NCBI RefSeq assembly: GCF_049562855.1 | Contig: NZ_CP186925.1 | Coordinates: forward strand, 62,001 to 126,000 | From: Ruminococcus_C callidus | GTDB taxonomy: Bacteria; Bacillota; Clostridia; Oscillospirales; Ruminococcaceae | Direction of reading: 5' to 3' | Length of the DNA: 64,000 nucleotides | Shown here: positions 35,138-43,745 of the stretch, piece after piece | Position numbering within the stretch: position 1 is the first letter of the stretch | Layout of the letters: each line of letters begins with the position of its first letter | Notes under the pieces: model-generated | What the model was told of the DNA's origin: nothing | The model's database searches: none | The model's input: the letters and a program-made list of their open reading frames with translations, nothing else | Position numbers and translations under genes: made by a program

Positions 35138-35992
35138 TGCCTGCATCGCCTCGCAGACTTGCCAGAGGGCAGCGATTTTCTAGTGCAGCCATGTCGAAAC
35201 CGTCCGGCGGAATTCGCTCGTTGCCCTCGCTGTCCGCCTGTGGCTTGCCAACGCCGATTGTTGCCTTTGCCTGTATTGGTAATGTTGATATTCAAGTGTT
35301 TTCTTGTGCAGGGGGGTAACTTTATTTCATACGGCGTTTGTAAGTTTGTGCATAAGCCTCCCCTGAAGGGGAGGGGGACCAGCGAAGCTGGTGGAGGGGT
35401 TCTTCCGTGAAGTACATCTTCTAGTGCAGCCATGTCAAAACCGTCCGGCGGAATTCGCTCGTTGCCCTCGCTGTCCGCCTGTGGCTTGCCAACGCCGATA
35501 GTTGCCCTTGCCTGTATTGGTAATGTTGGTATTCAAGTGTTTTCCGGTGAAAACGGGTAACTTTATGAAATATGGCGTTTGCAAGTTTGCATTTCTAGGC
35601 TCCCCTTTAGGGGAGCTGTCACCGCAGGTGACTGAGGGGTTACCTGCTACGGCAGCCAACCGATTTCACAAGGAGTTACGCTTCTTTTTTTCTTTACTGA
35701 AAAGAAAAAAAGAAGCAAAAAAAGAAAAGAGTTCGCGTTCCACTTGTACTACAAGGTCAAATATCACACGAAGATTACACAGAGAATCTTCTACTGATGT
35801 AAAATCTTTTGTTTGATGTTGAGAGTTACGTAGGAACCCCTCCACCGCCTAACGGCGGTCCCCCTCCCCTTTCAGGGGAGGCTTTTTTCCACCAACAAAA
35901 CTCCCCCGGCGGGGCGAACAGGCGGCTGCTGCCGCCGTAACACTACCCTTTTTACAGTTGAAATTGGGGCGTAGGGTCAGCGGCGACTCGCC
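35138..35992 (-). repeat. Composite intergenic repeat, copy H, main part
   Basis: Two tandem units of the GTCCGGCGGAATTCGC to GGCGTTTG segment (about 35170-35345 and 35430-35590), then the CTCCCCTTTAGGGGAG hairpin, T/A hairpin, a further CCCCTCCACC hairpin and the GCGGCG block. The GCGGCG block encodes the last codons of noc on the minus strand. Confidence 0.9.
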
Positions 35993-36798
35993 GCAGTGGG
36001 AATTTTTACACGGTATTCGATGTAGTCCTCGTGCTGGATCTTCTGGGACTCCGCCGCGATTCCCACCGCCTGCATGGTTTCCACCGCTTTCGTGATCGTG
36101 TTCACAAAAATCCGCACATTCTGGAACACCTTGCTCCGCTTCTTGTAGCTGTTCTGTACCTTCTTTTTCCCGATCACTTCCTCCACGGCGGCTTCGGTTT
36201 TCTCTACGTTCAGATTCTGCTTTACCACCCGTTCCAGCACCGCCAGCCGTTCCGCCGGAGCCGCCAGCCGCAGCAGTGCACGGGCATGCCGTTCCGTCAG
36301 ATTGTACTTCATAATGACTTCCCGCTCGTCCGCCGTCAGCCGCAATAACCGCAGCTTGTTGGCAATGGTGCTCTGTGCCTTGCCCAGCTTCGCCGCTGCG
36401 TCCTCCTGCGTCATACCGTAATATGTAATCAACTTTTCAATGGCACTTGCCTCGTCAAAAAATGACAGATCCTGCCGCTGAATGTTCTCCACCAGTGCCA
36501 TAATGGCGGAGTTGCGGGAACTGATGTCCAGAATGATGCACGGCACTGCCCGCAGCCCCGCCAGCTTTGCTGCCCGCAGCCGCCGCTCTCCTGCAATGAG
36601 TTCATAGCGGTTCTCCCCGCGGCGGACGGTGAGGGGCTGTAAGATCCCATTCTGGAGAATGCTGTCCGCCAGCGACTGAATGTCCGCAATGTCAAATTCA
36701 CTCCGCGGCTGGTGCGGGTTCGGGCGAATGTCGCTGATGTCCACCTCCACGACCCGATTGATGGGCTTTTCTTTGGTAAATGTCAAAAATCCTGCCAT
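35977..36798 (-). CDS. noc: Nucleoid occlusion protein Noc (ParB family)
   Basis: A 273-residue ParB-like CTPase-fold protein. The N-terminal domain has RPNPHQPR and the CTP-binding GERRLRAAK. The helix-turn-helix includes TQEDAAAKLGKAQSTIANKL, where QSTIANKL is typical of Noc rather than Spo0J. Noc blocks septation over the chromosome by binding its own sites and the membrane. I saw no Noc-type site in the window. The start at 36798 follows AAGGAAG. The final AASRR and stop lie in the composite repeat. It faces away from parA, opposite to the usual rsmG-noc-parA-parB direction. Confidence 0.85.
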   Translation of the reverse strand: MAGFLTFTKEKPINRVVEVDISDIRPNPHQPRSEFDIADIQSLADSILQNGILQPLTVRRGENRYELIAGERRLRAAKLAGLRAVPCIILDISSRNSAIMALVENIQRQDLSFFDEASAIEKLITYYGMTQEDAAAKLGKAQSTIANKLRLLRLTADEREVIMKYNLTERHARALLRLAAPAERLAVLERVVKQNLNVEKTEAAVEEVIGKKKVQNSYKKRSKVFQNVRIFVNTITKAVETMQAVGIAAESQKIQHEDYIEYRVKIPTAASRR

Positions 36799-37066
36799 AA
36801 CTGCTGTACTTCCTTTCTTTGCCGCCGGTGCGGCTTGTCTGTCTGAAAAAACGCTGCATAACGCCCGCCTGACGGCTTCGCATCGCTTCCATATCCCCAT
36901 TGTAACAGATTCGGGAAATGATTGCTACTGAAAAATTCCGCCTGATTCGGGCATTTTCACCGCCGCTTTCGGAAATACCCCGACCAGCCGACACCATTTC
37001 CCATAAACCCAACTGCATTCGCAGGGGGAACCTGTCAGGGTTTGCGATATTTTTTTTGACGGGGAA

Positions 37067-37082
37067 TGTTTCACGTGAAACA
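37067..37082. promoter_or_regulatory. parS site 7
   Basis: Exact parS palindrome in the noc-parA divergent region, 28 bases upstream of the parA promoter. ParB spreading from here could repress parAB and noc. Confidence 0.93.
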
Positions 37083-37110
37083 TTCTGCACGGAAAAATTC
37101 CGGAAAACGC

Positions 37111-37139
37111 TTTACAAGGCGAAAAAATCGTGCTATAAT
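37111..37139 (+). promoter_or_regulatory. parAB promoter
   Basis: TTTACA, 17 bases, TATAAT. The leader of about 330 bases to parA contains the long foldback element. Confidence 0.85.
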
Positions 37140-37160
37140 AAAATAGTATTGGTATGTGTT

Positions 37161-37402
37161 AAGGCAACACCGCACAAAGCCCGCCTGACGGCTTTGCACG
37201 CAATCTGCGTGCAGATTTTCCGTCATATTGCCCAGAAATCCCTTGCCAGACAACTGCGTTCGAGGCAGGATTCTGCTCGAGAACAAAGGCGTGTCGCACT
37301 AAGATTGATTGCGACCATACAGTCTGCCTGCGGAATTTCTGTGCAATCTGCCGAAAAATCTGACTACGCACCTTACGCACAAGCTTTGTGCGGTGTTGCC
37401 TC
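37161..37402 (+). repeat. Long foldback element in the parA leader
   Basis: It begins GGCAACACCGCACAAAGC and ends with its complement; arms of about 85 bases fold imperfectly. The central part has an extra 60-70 bases not present in the copies at 6396 and 50361. Because it lies downstream of the promoter it must be transcribed. Confidence 0.85.
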
Positions 37403-37475
37403 AAACATACTTTCAATCAAATTCGGTGTGCTGGAGCAACTCGTTTTCAACACACCGCAGGAAAGGAGAACCCGC

Positions 37476-38297
37476 GTGAGTATTGTGTATGCAGTTGCCA
37501 ACCAGAAAGGCGGCGTGGGAAAATCCACCACCGTGGTGAATCTGGGGGCATATCTGGGTTCCCGCGGCAAGCGTGTACTCTGCGTGGACATCGACCCGCA
37601 GGGCAACACCACCACCGGTCTTGGCATCAAGAAAAAACAGCTGCCGGTTTCTTCATATGAGGTGCTGGTGGGGAAGTGCAGCATACAGGAAGCCATTGTC
37701 CGCACAGCGTTTGAAAACGTCAGCCTGCTGCCGGCGAAGAACACCCTTGCCGGTGCGGAACTGGAACTGTCCGCCATGGACAATCGCATGAACCGGCTGA
37801 AAATGCAGATTCTGACCTGTAAACTGGACTATGACTATATCCTGATCGACTGCCCGCCGGCACTGGGGCTGCTCACCGTCAATGGACTGGTGGCGGCAGA
37901 TCAGCTGATTATTCCCATGCTGGCAGAGTTCTACGCACTGGAAGGTCTGTCCCAGCTGACCAACACCATTAAGGTGGTACGCAGCAACTATAACCCCAAT
38001 CTGGACATCGGCGGCATTCTGTTCGTGATGTTTGACCAGCGGCTCAACGTGTCCCGACAGGTGGAAGAAGAAGTCAAAAAGTATTTCCCGAACAAGGTCT
38101 TTCAGACGAAAATTCCCCGCAACGTGCGGCTTTCGGAAGCCCCCAGCCACGGCAAACCGGTGATGTATTACGACCGGTTTTCCAAGGGGGCAGAGGCGTA
38201 TATGCTGCTGGGTCTGGAATTGCTGGGAGAAAAACCGCCGGAGAAAAAACGGCGGCTGTTGTCGTTCGGCAAGAAAAGGGAGAGTGGTGACCAATGA
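37476..38297 (+). CDS. parA: Chromosome partitioning ATPase ParA/Soj
   Basis: A 273-residue deviant Walker ATPase. Motifs are KGGVGKSTT (residues 11-19), DIDPQGNTT and LIDCPPALG. It moves ParB-parS complexes and in Bacillus also regulates DnaA. The start is GTG at 37476 after GGAAAGGAG; no ATG is better placed, and the open frame upstream only reads through the foldback element. Its stop overlaps the parB start by 4 bases (ATGA), so production of the two is coupled. Confidence 0.95.
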   Translation: MSIVYAVANQKGGVGKSTTVVNLGAYLGSRGKRVLCVDIDPQGNTTTGLGIKKKQLPVSSYEVLVGKCSIQEAIVRTAFENVSLLPAKNTLAGAELELSAMDNRMNRLKMQILTCKLDYDYILIDCPPALGLLTVNGLVAADQLIIPMLAEFYALEGLSQLTNTIKVVRSNYNPNLDIGGILFVMFDQRLNVSRQVEEEVKKYFPNKVFQTKIPRNVRLSEAPSHGKPVMYYDRFSKGAEAYMLLGLELLGEKPPEKKRRLLSFGKKRESGDQ

Positions 38298-39130
38298 CGA
38301 TCGGCGGACTGGGCAGCGGTCTGGATTTTCTCTATGATGAAAATGCCACCGAGGTGCAGGTGAAAAAGACGCTCCGCGTTTCGGAACTGGAACCCAATCG
38401 GGACCAGCCCCGCAAACAGTTCAGCGATGAAGCCATTCAGACGCTGGCGGATTCCATTCAGCAGTACGGCATGATCCAGCCCATTCTGGTGCGTCCGCTG
38501 GGGCTGAATTATCAGATCGTCGCCGGCGAACGCCGCTTGCGTGCAGCGAGAATGCTGGGCATGGACGAAGTGCCGGTGGTGATTCGGGAACTGACCGACG
38601 AGGAAACCATGGCGGTGGCTCTGATCGAGAATCTCCAGCGGGAGGACCTGAACCCACTGGAAGAAGCCAACGCCTACGCACAGCTGATGGACATGTTTCA
38701 CCTGACGCAGGAGGAAGTGGCGAAGCGTGTGGGAAAATCCCGCAGTGCCGTGGCGAATTCCCTGCGGCTGCTGAAGCTGCCGGAAGATGTGAAAACACTG
38801 GTGGAGGACGGCGGACTGAGTGCCGGACATGCCCGTGCACTGCTGGGCATCTCTGACGAGAAGCTGCTCTCTGAAACGGCGGCAAAGGCGGCAGACGGAA
38901 AGCTGACTGTCCGTGCCGTGGAAAAGATCGCTGCCGACAGCGAAAAGCCGGAAAAACGGACGAAGTTCAGCCATAAGGACAGCTTCTATAAGGAGATCGA
39001 GATCAGTCTGGAAAGCCGTCTGGGACGGCGTGTCACAGTGACCGCCGGAAAAAACAAGGGCACACTGAATCTGGAATTCTACGATAAAGACGATTTGTCT
39101 GCACTGGCACAGAAGCTGACAAAAGAGTAA
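38294..39130 (+). CDS. parB: Chromosome partitioning protein ParB/Spo0J
   Basis: A 278-residue parS-binding CTP switch. It has the RDQPRKQF start of the N-terminal domain, GERRLRAAR, VALIENLQREDLNP, then the helix-turn-helix TQEEVAKRVGKSRSAVANSL and a C-terminal dimer domain. Eight perfect parS sites in the window are its expected targets. A parS site lies 12 bases after its stop. Confidence 0.95.
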   Translation: MTIGGLGSGLDFLYDENATEVQVKKTLRVSELEPNRDQPRKQFSDEAIQTLADSIQQYGMIQPILVRPLGLNYQIVAGERRLRAARMLGMDEVPVVIRELTDEETMAVALIENLQREDLNPLEEANAYAQLMDMFHLTQEEVAKRVGKSRSAVANSLRLLKLPEDVKTLVEDGGLSAGHARALLGISDEKLLSETAAKAADGKLTVRAVEKIAADSEKPEKRTKFSHKDSFYKEIEISLESRLGRRVTVTAGKNKGTLNLEFYDKDDLSALAQKLTKE

Positions 39131-39141
39131 GGCAGCGAGGG

Positions 39142-39157
39142 TGTTTCACGTGAAACA
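39142..39157. promoter_or_regulatory. parS site 8
   Basis: Exact parS palindrome immediately downstream of parB, the most distal one seen on this arm. Confidence 0.93.
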
Positions 39158-39201
39158 TTGTTCGCCTCTACATACTGTGTAATTTTTGAAACATTATAGA
39201 T

Positions 39202-39336
39202 CAGGCTCCCTTGAAAAGGGAGCTGGCAGCCGCAGGCTGACTGAGGGATTTTTCTGTGAAATCTGCAATTTAAGAAAATTTTTACCAGAATCCCTCCACC
39301 AGCTTTGCTGGTTCCCTTCCCTTTTCAAGGGAGGCT
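39202..39336. repeat. Two opposed modules of the composite repeat
   Basis: GGCTCCCTTGAAAAGGGAGC with a CAGCCGCAGGCTG hairpin is followed, after 50 bases, by CCCTCCACCAGCTTTGCTGG and CCCTTTTCAAGGGAGG. The two modules point at each other, the same layout as at 58908-59135. It fills the parB-serS gap; no T-box or other riboswitch is visible before serS. Confidence 0.8.
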
Positions 39337-39426
39337 TATTCCTATAATTTTAACTGTTACATAGTACTAAGTACTACATACTGTAATCTTGTGGGCATCC
39401 CACATACATAAAGGAAGGAAAAAAAC

Positions 39427-40713
39427 ATGATCGATATGAAATGGATCCGGAACGATCCGGAAAAAGTCAAGGAAAACATCCGCAAGAAGTTTCAGGACGA
39501 CAAGCTGCCGCTGGTAGACGAAGTTGTGGAACTGGATCAGAAATTCCGAGAAGCAAAGGTACAGGGCGACGAACTCCGCAGCCAGCGGAAGTCTATCAGC
39601 AAGAAGATCGGTGCCCTCATGGGACAGGGCAAAAAGGAAGAAGCCGAAGCTGTCAAGGCAGAGGTGGGTGCGATCGGCACCAAGCTGGAAGAACTGGAAA
39701 AGGCAGAAACAGAACTGTCTGCCCGTATCCGCGAGATCATGCTGGTGATCCCGAACTTCATTGATGACTCCGTGCCGATCGGTAAGGACGATTCCGAAAA
39801 CGTGGAAGTAGAGCGTTTCGGCGAGCCGGTTGTGCCGGATTTCGAAGTGCCGTATCACGTGGACATTATGGAAAAACTCCATGGCATCGACATCGACGCA
39901 GCCCGCGACACCAGCGGTAACGGCTTCTATTATCTGTGCGGTGATATTGCACGGCTGCACTCCTCCATTCTGGCATATGCCCGCGACTTTATGATTAATA
40001 AGGGCTTTACCTACTACATTCCGCCGTTCATGATCCGCAGCAACGTGGTGACCGGCGTAATGTCCTTTGCCGAAATGGAAGGCATGATGTACAAGATCGA
40101 GGGCGAAGACCTCTACCTGATCGGTACCAGCGAGCACTCCATGATCGGTAAGTTTATCGATACCATTCTGCCGGAAGAAAAGCTGCCCCAGACTCTGACC
40201 AGCTATTCTCCGTGCTTCCGGAAGGAAGTGGGTGCACACGGTATCGAGGAACGCGGCGTGTACCGTATCCACCAGTTCGAAAAGCAGGAAATGATCGTTG
40301 TCTGCAAGCCGGAGGAAAGCATGGACTGGTTCCATAAGATGTACGGTTATACCGTAGAGTTCTTCCGCAGTCTGGACATTCCGGTTCGGACACTGGAGTG
40401 CTGCTCCGGCGATCTGGCTGACCTGAAAGTCAAGAGCCTGGACGTAGAAGCATGGTCGCCCCGTCAGAAGAAGTACTTCGAAGTGGGCAGCTGCTCCAAT
40501 CTGGGCGACGCACAGGCAAGACGGCTGGGAATCCGCATCAAGGGCAAGGACGGCAACAAGTACTTTGCCCACACCCTGAACAACACCGTTGTTGCTCCGC
40601 CCCGCATGCTGATCGCATTCTTGGAAAACAACCTCAACGAGGACGGCTCTGTCCGCATTCCGGAACCCCTGCAGCGGTACATGTTCACTGACTGCATTCG
40701 TCCGCAGGACTAA
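39427..40713 (+). CDS. serS: Seryl-tRNA synthetase
   Basis: A 428-residue class II synthetase. The N-terminal antiparallel coiled coil (about residues 28-110, rich in Lys and Glu) binds the long variable arm of tRNA-Ser. Motif 2 reads PCFRKEVGAHG and motif 3 includes GDAQARRLGIR. AAGGAAGG precedes the ATG. It is probably monocistronic: a hairpin and DnaA-box region follows. Confidence 0.97.
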   Translation: MIDMKWIRNDPEKVKENIRKKFQDDKLPLVDEVVELDQKFREAKVQGDELRSQRKSISKKIGALMGQGKKEEAEAVKAEVGAIGTKLEELEKAETELSARIREIMLVIPNFIDDSVPIGKDDSENVEVERFGEPVVPDFEVPYHVDIMEKLHGIDIDAARDTSGNGFYYLCGDIARLHSSILAYARDFMINKGFTYYIPPFMIRSNVVTGVMSFAEMEGMMYKIEGEDLYLIGTSEHSMIGKFIDTILPEEKLPQTLTSYSPCFRKEVGAHGIEERGVYRIHQFEKQEMIVVCKPEESMDWFHKMYGYTVEFFRSLDIPVRTLECCSGDLADLKVKSLDVEAWSPRQKKYFEVGSCSNLGDAQARRLGIRIKGKDGNKYFAHTLNNTVVAPPRMLIAFLENNLNEDGSVRIPEPLQRYMFTDCIRPQD

Positions 40714-40727
40714 GAGCATATTTCACC

Positions 40728-40770
40728 TAGGGGAAAGCACGCCTGACGGCTTTATTCAGTGTTCCCCTAG
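40728..40770. repeat. Degenerate foldback hairpin after serS
   Basis: CTAGGGGAA pairs with TTCCCCTAG, and the interior contains GCCTGACGGCTTT, a segment shared with the long foldback elements. Confidence 0.65.
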
Positions 40771-40967
40771 TTTTCCACAGCAAAAATTGCGTGTGTGGAA
40801 AACGAAAATAGAATTGAAAATCGGAAAACCGGTTGAAACTGCGATGTTTTCAACCGGTTTTCTCTTTTGTGGAAAAGTGCAATTGTTGAAACATGTGGAA
40901 AATACGGAAACGGCTTCTGTGGAAAAACGGGCAGTGGAAATCATGCTGGTAAAGCTGCTTTTCCACA
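40771..40967. promoter_or_regulatory. Array of six perfect DnaA boxes, possible titration or reactivation locus
   Basis: Exact TTTTCCACA/TGTGGAAAA at 40771-40779, 40794-40802, 40868-40876, 40894-40902, 40918-40926 and 40959-40967: six sites in 197 bases, with no gene. This density equals that of oriC, although it lies about 20 kb away. No DnaA-trios or AT-rich unwinding stretch like that at 19026 is seen, so it is more like a DnaA-binding control locus than a second origin. Confidence 0.75.
40825..40861. terminator. Hairpin terminator inside the DnaA-box array
   Basis: AAAACCGGTTGAAA pairs with TTTTCAACCGGTTTT, giving T-runs on both strands; it fits a bidirectional terminator for serS. Confidence 0.7.
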
Positions 40968-40989
40968 AGGCATGGCTGTTCTGCAAATA

Positions 40990-41033
40990 CAAAAAGCGGA
41001 CATTTTTCCAGTTGGAAGAACGTCCGCTTTTTG
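40990..41033. terminator. Terminator between serS and the GH5 gene
   Basis: AAAAAGCGGAC pairs with GTCCGCTTTTT; a second inner pairing (TTCCAGTTGGAA) lies in the loop. It works in either direction and serves the minus-strand cellulase gene. Confidence 0.75.
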
Positions 41034-41131
41034 CAGAATGTGTGTACCTCACAGGGATTCAAACTGTGAAATACATTTTGAGAAACGCGTATCTTTCTGG
41101 AGAAGAAAGATGCACGCTGAAAATGTCATGG

Positions 41132-42469
41132 TTACGCTGTCAGCTTTTGCCGCAGCACTGCCAGATCCAGCCCGTTCACGCTGCCGTCGCCGTTGCAGTT
41201 TGCCAATGTTGCAGCGGTTTCCGACAGGGACTTGCTGTCCAGCAGGTACTGCTGCAACAGTACCGCGTCTGCTACGCTGACAATACCATCCTCGTTGCAG
41301 TCGCCTGTCAGCGTAGTTTCACCGGACTGTTTCACTGCCAGCAGCTGCTGCATCAGCGTGTCGTCAAACATCTTGCAGCTGCTCCGGTTGTAGTGCAAAT
41401 CGGTGACGTCCCACATTACCGGACACATGTCGCGGGAATAGGCGGCTTCGCAGACCGAGGAAAGAAATCTCCGGACGGATTCTTCTTCCTTGTTCTTTTT
41501 CGGGCAGCCGTATTCGCCGATGATGACAGGGATTCCTTTATCCACATAGGTGGTTTTCATGAGATCCATGTTTCGGTTCAGTTCGGCGTAGTCGTCGTCT
41601 GTGCCCCAAGTGGAACGCATCTTGCCCCATGAAGCATCTTCTTCCAGAATGGCGAAGCCGGAGGGTGTGTAATAGTGTACGGATACCGCACAGCGTCCCG
41701 CCGGATCGTTGGGCATCTGGAACAGGCTGTCACAGGTCAGTTCCACATCAGTGTTATAGCCGGAAATGAGCAGGTGTCGCTGAGGATTGTTGCCGCCGGA
41801 GGAACGGATAATGTCCACAAACGTCTGGTTGATCTCATTGACCAGATCATAGGAGTTCGTCTTGCCCTCGGTGCCGCCCCAGCGGTTCCAAAGGCTTTCC
41901 CAGCCCAGTTCTTCATTTTGCGATTCAAAAACCAGATAGTCGCTGTAGTCGGCGAATGCATCGCTGACCTGTGTCCAGATCCGCTTGTACTTCTCCATGC
42001 AGTTTTCCTTGTCCGTGGGGAAGTTCGCCAGCCAGCCGCCGTCATAGTGCAGATTGAGAATGACATACAGTCCGCAGTCTATTGCCCAGTCCACCACTTC
42101 CTGCACCGCAGAAAGGTACTTGTCGCTGATGGTGTAGTTATCCTCCATCATATTCGACCACGCCACCGGTACACGGAGGGTGTCAAAGCCGGCATCTGCG
42201 TAACCTTGGATCATCTGCTGGGTAATCACAGGACTGCCCCACGCGGTTTCATAGGATTCCGGTGTGCCGTCCCCCCACTGGGCGATCCAGTCGCCGCAAG
42301 ATTCGTAGGTGTTTCCCAGATTGATGCCAATGCCCATGTCCTTGACCAGCTGGGCAGTGGTGATGTCCCGCATGGAGGACTGCTTCTGGGGCAGAGCCGA
42401 CACAGAAGCGGTGCAGCTGCACCAGAGAATACCGGCAGCCATTGCTCCGGCAATTATTTTTTTCATCAT
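41132..42469 (-). CDS. Secreted GH5 endoglucanase with type I dockerin
   Basis: A 445-residue exported enzyme. It has a signal peptide (KKIIAGAMAAGILWCSCTASVSA; key part up to residue 25) and then a GH5 catalytic domain. The domain has GINLGNTYE near residue 50, the acid/base Glu in ESQNEEL (about 186) and the nucleophile Glu in VIIGEYG (about 319). The final 60 residues are a dockerin with two calcium-loop repeats (GDCNEDGIVSVADAVLLQQY and CNGDGSVNGLDLAVLRQ). The subfamily looks like GH5_4, so beta-glucan or xyloglucan cleavage is plausible. The dockerin implies docking to a cohesin scaffold. It follows an AraC-type gene on the same strand. AAGGAAA precedes the paired ATGs. Confidence 0.93.
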   Translation of the reverse strand: MMKKIIAGAMAAGILWCSCTASVSALPQKQSSMRDITTAQLVKDMGIGINLGNTYESCGDWIAQWGDGTPESYETAWGSPVITQQMIQGYADAGFDTLRVPVAWSNMMEDNYTISDKYLSAVQEVVDWAIDCGLYVILNLHYDGGWLANFPTDKENCMEKYKRIWTQVSDAFADYSDYLVFESQNEELGWESLWNRWGGTEGKTNSYDLVNEINQTFVDIIRSSGGNNPQRHLLISGYNTDVELTCDSLFQMPNDPAGRCAVSVHYYTPSGFAILEEDASWGKMRSTWGTDDDYAELNRNMDLMKTTYVDKGIPVIIGEYGCPKKNKEEESVRRFLSSVCEAAYSRDMCPVMWDVTDLHYNRSSCKMFDDTLMQQLLAVKQSGETTLTGDCNEDGIVSVADAVLLQQYLLDSKSLSETAATLANCNGDGSVNGLDLAVLRQKLTA

Positions 42470-42520
42470 TATGATTTCCTTGCGGTCCATGCCGCTGGTG
42501 TTTCACCTGTCAGAGTCGTC

Positions 42521-43336
42521 TTATGCAGAAGTTGCCATACGCACCTGTACACGCCCCTGCTTGCGGAAGTCCGAGGGTGTGCTGCCGCAGTTCTTCTTGA
42601 ACTGGCGTAAAAAGCTGTAGGTGCACCCATAGCCGCACTGCTCCGCGATCTCGCCCACCGTCAGCCTTGTGGAGGACAGCAGTTCCTTGGCACGCTGCAT
42701 CTTTGCACAGGTGACATCAGTCATCACTGTGACCCCGAAGGTCTTTTTATAAAGGTGCTGCAAGCCGGAACGGCTCATGCTGACAAAATTCAGCATGGAG
42801 TCCACCGTGCCGAACTGCTCCGGTGTCTGGTAGATCCGCATTCGCAGATATGTCAGCTGCTGGTTGTTGTCCCGCAGCTGGAGTGTGCTGTGATGATCGC
42901 CGGCGGTGTATTCCCGCCGGATCTTCATGAACAGAATGTTGGCGTACTGGTGTTCGATCTCGCTGTGCATCAGTTCCGCGGAATAGTGTTCATATGCCAT
43001 TTTCCGGATTAGTTCTGACAGTTCCGCAGCGTTCTGTGTCTGCATCGGCGTGTCAAAGGGCATGCCCTCGTTTCGCAGGGCGAGTTCCTCCTCCGGTGTC
43101 ATGTTGCAGTAGAACCAGTCGTCTGTATAGGTGCCGTTTTCCGCAGCATAGCGGCAGGCGGTGTGCGGGGTGAAAAAGAGAATTGTATTCTTTTCCAAAC
43201 GCAACTTTTTCCCGTTCAACAAAAATCGTGCAGGGGATTTTACCAAAAGGAACAGATAACAGCCCGGTCCCTTCGGATAATCCATCACAAAATCTGCACC
43301 GTGGGTATAATTGTGTCCGATTACTCCAATTTTCAT
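42521..43336 (-). CDS. AraC-family transcriptional regulator
   Basis: A 271-residue protein. The N-terminal cupin-like domain (about 1-150) probably senses a sugar. The C-terminal domain has the two helix-turn-helix units of AraC/XylS, including LTVGEIAEQCGYGCTYSF near residues 228-245 (key part AEQCGY). AAAGGAG precedes the ATG at 43336. It lies 51 bases upstream of the GH5 gene on the same strand, so it probably controls the cellulase or is cotranscribed with it. The inducer is unknown. Confidence 0.9.
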   Translation of the reverse strand: MKIGVIGHNYTHGADFVMDYPKGPGCYLFLLVKSPARFLLNGKKLRLEKNTILFFTPHTACRYAAENGTYTDDWFYCNMTPEEELALRNEGMPFDTPMQTQNAAELSELIRKMAYEHYSAELMHSEIEHQYANILFMKIRREYTAGDHHSTLQLRDNNQQLTYLRMRIYQTPEQFGTVDSMLNFVSMSRSGLQHLYKKTFGVTVMTDVTCAKMQRAKELLSSTRLTVGEIAEQCGYGCTYSFLRQFKKNCGSTPSDFRKQGRVQVRMATSA

Positions 43337-43434
43337 AGTGTTCTCCTTTGCATTCAGCGAATTTTCCGGATCTTTTCCGGAGAACATGGGAAAAATCAAG
43401 GAAAATTCGAATCAGGTCCAATTGCATTGCATTT

Positions 43435-43463
43435 ATTATAGCACGATTTCTCAGAAGATGCAA
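43435..43463 (-). promoter_or_regulatory. Promoter of the AraC-type gene and GH5
   Basis: On the minus strand TTGCAT, 17 bases, TATAAT, about 100 bases before the regulator gene. The -35 is imperfect. Confidence 0.7.
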
Positions 43464-43658
43464 CCACAAATTCTGCTCATTTTTATAACATATTGTGCAA
43501 AGTGGGAGAATATTGCACATATCATTTTGTGCAGGGCAATATCCGCATCATCAAAATCGTACAAAAATCAACATGTTTTTTTGAAAAGCAGGATTGTGCA
43601 GTTTTTGCGGCATATCCGGACAATGTTTTGCCGCCGAAAATTTTTCTGGTACAAGCTA

Positions 43659-43687
43659 TTGACAAATACCCCTACAGGGTATATAAT
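43659..43687 (+). promoter_or_regulatory. Promoter with overlapping CsoR-like operator
   Basis: TTGACA, 17 bases, TATAAT. The spacer holds ATACCC-CTACA-GGGTAT (43666-43682), close to the CsoR operator of the Bacillus copZA promoter (ATACCCTACGGGGGTAT). Copper-relieved repression is therefore likely. The remaining 200 bases between this and the AraC promoter are AT-rich and show nothing else. Confidence 0.8.
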
Positions 43688-43745
43688 AGACACAGGCAGA
43701 CCGTTCAGGAGCTACCCTGAGAAAAGAAGAAAGGCGGTATCGATC

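Noticed and set aside
35977..36798. Second Spo0J/ParB for the same parS sites
   Set aside because: The helix-turn-helix reads QSTIANKL, as in Noc, and a clear ParB follows parA. Noc is the better name, although no Noc site was seen.
39131..39426. T-box leader before serS
   Set aside because: The gap contains only parS and repeat hairpins; no AGGGTGG-type antiterminator motif was found.
40771..40967. A second replication origin
   Set aside because: DnaA boxes are dense, but no DnaA-trios, no AT-rich unwinding stretch and no replication genes accompany them.
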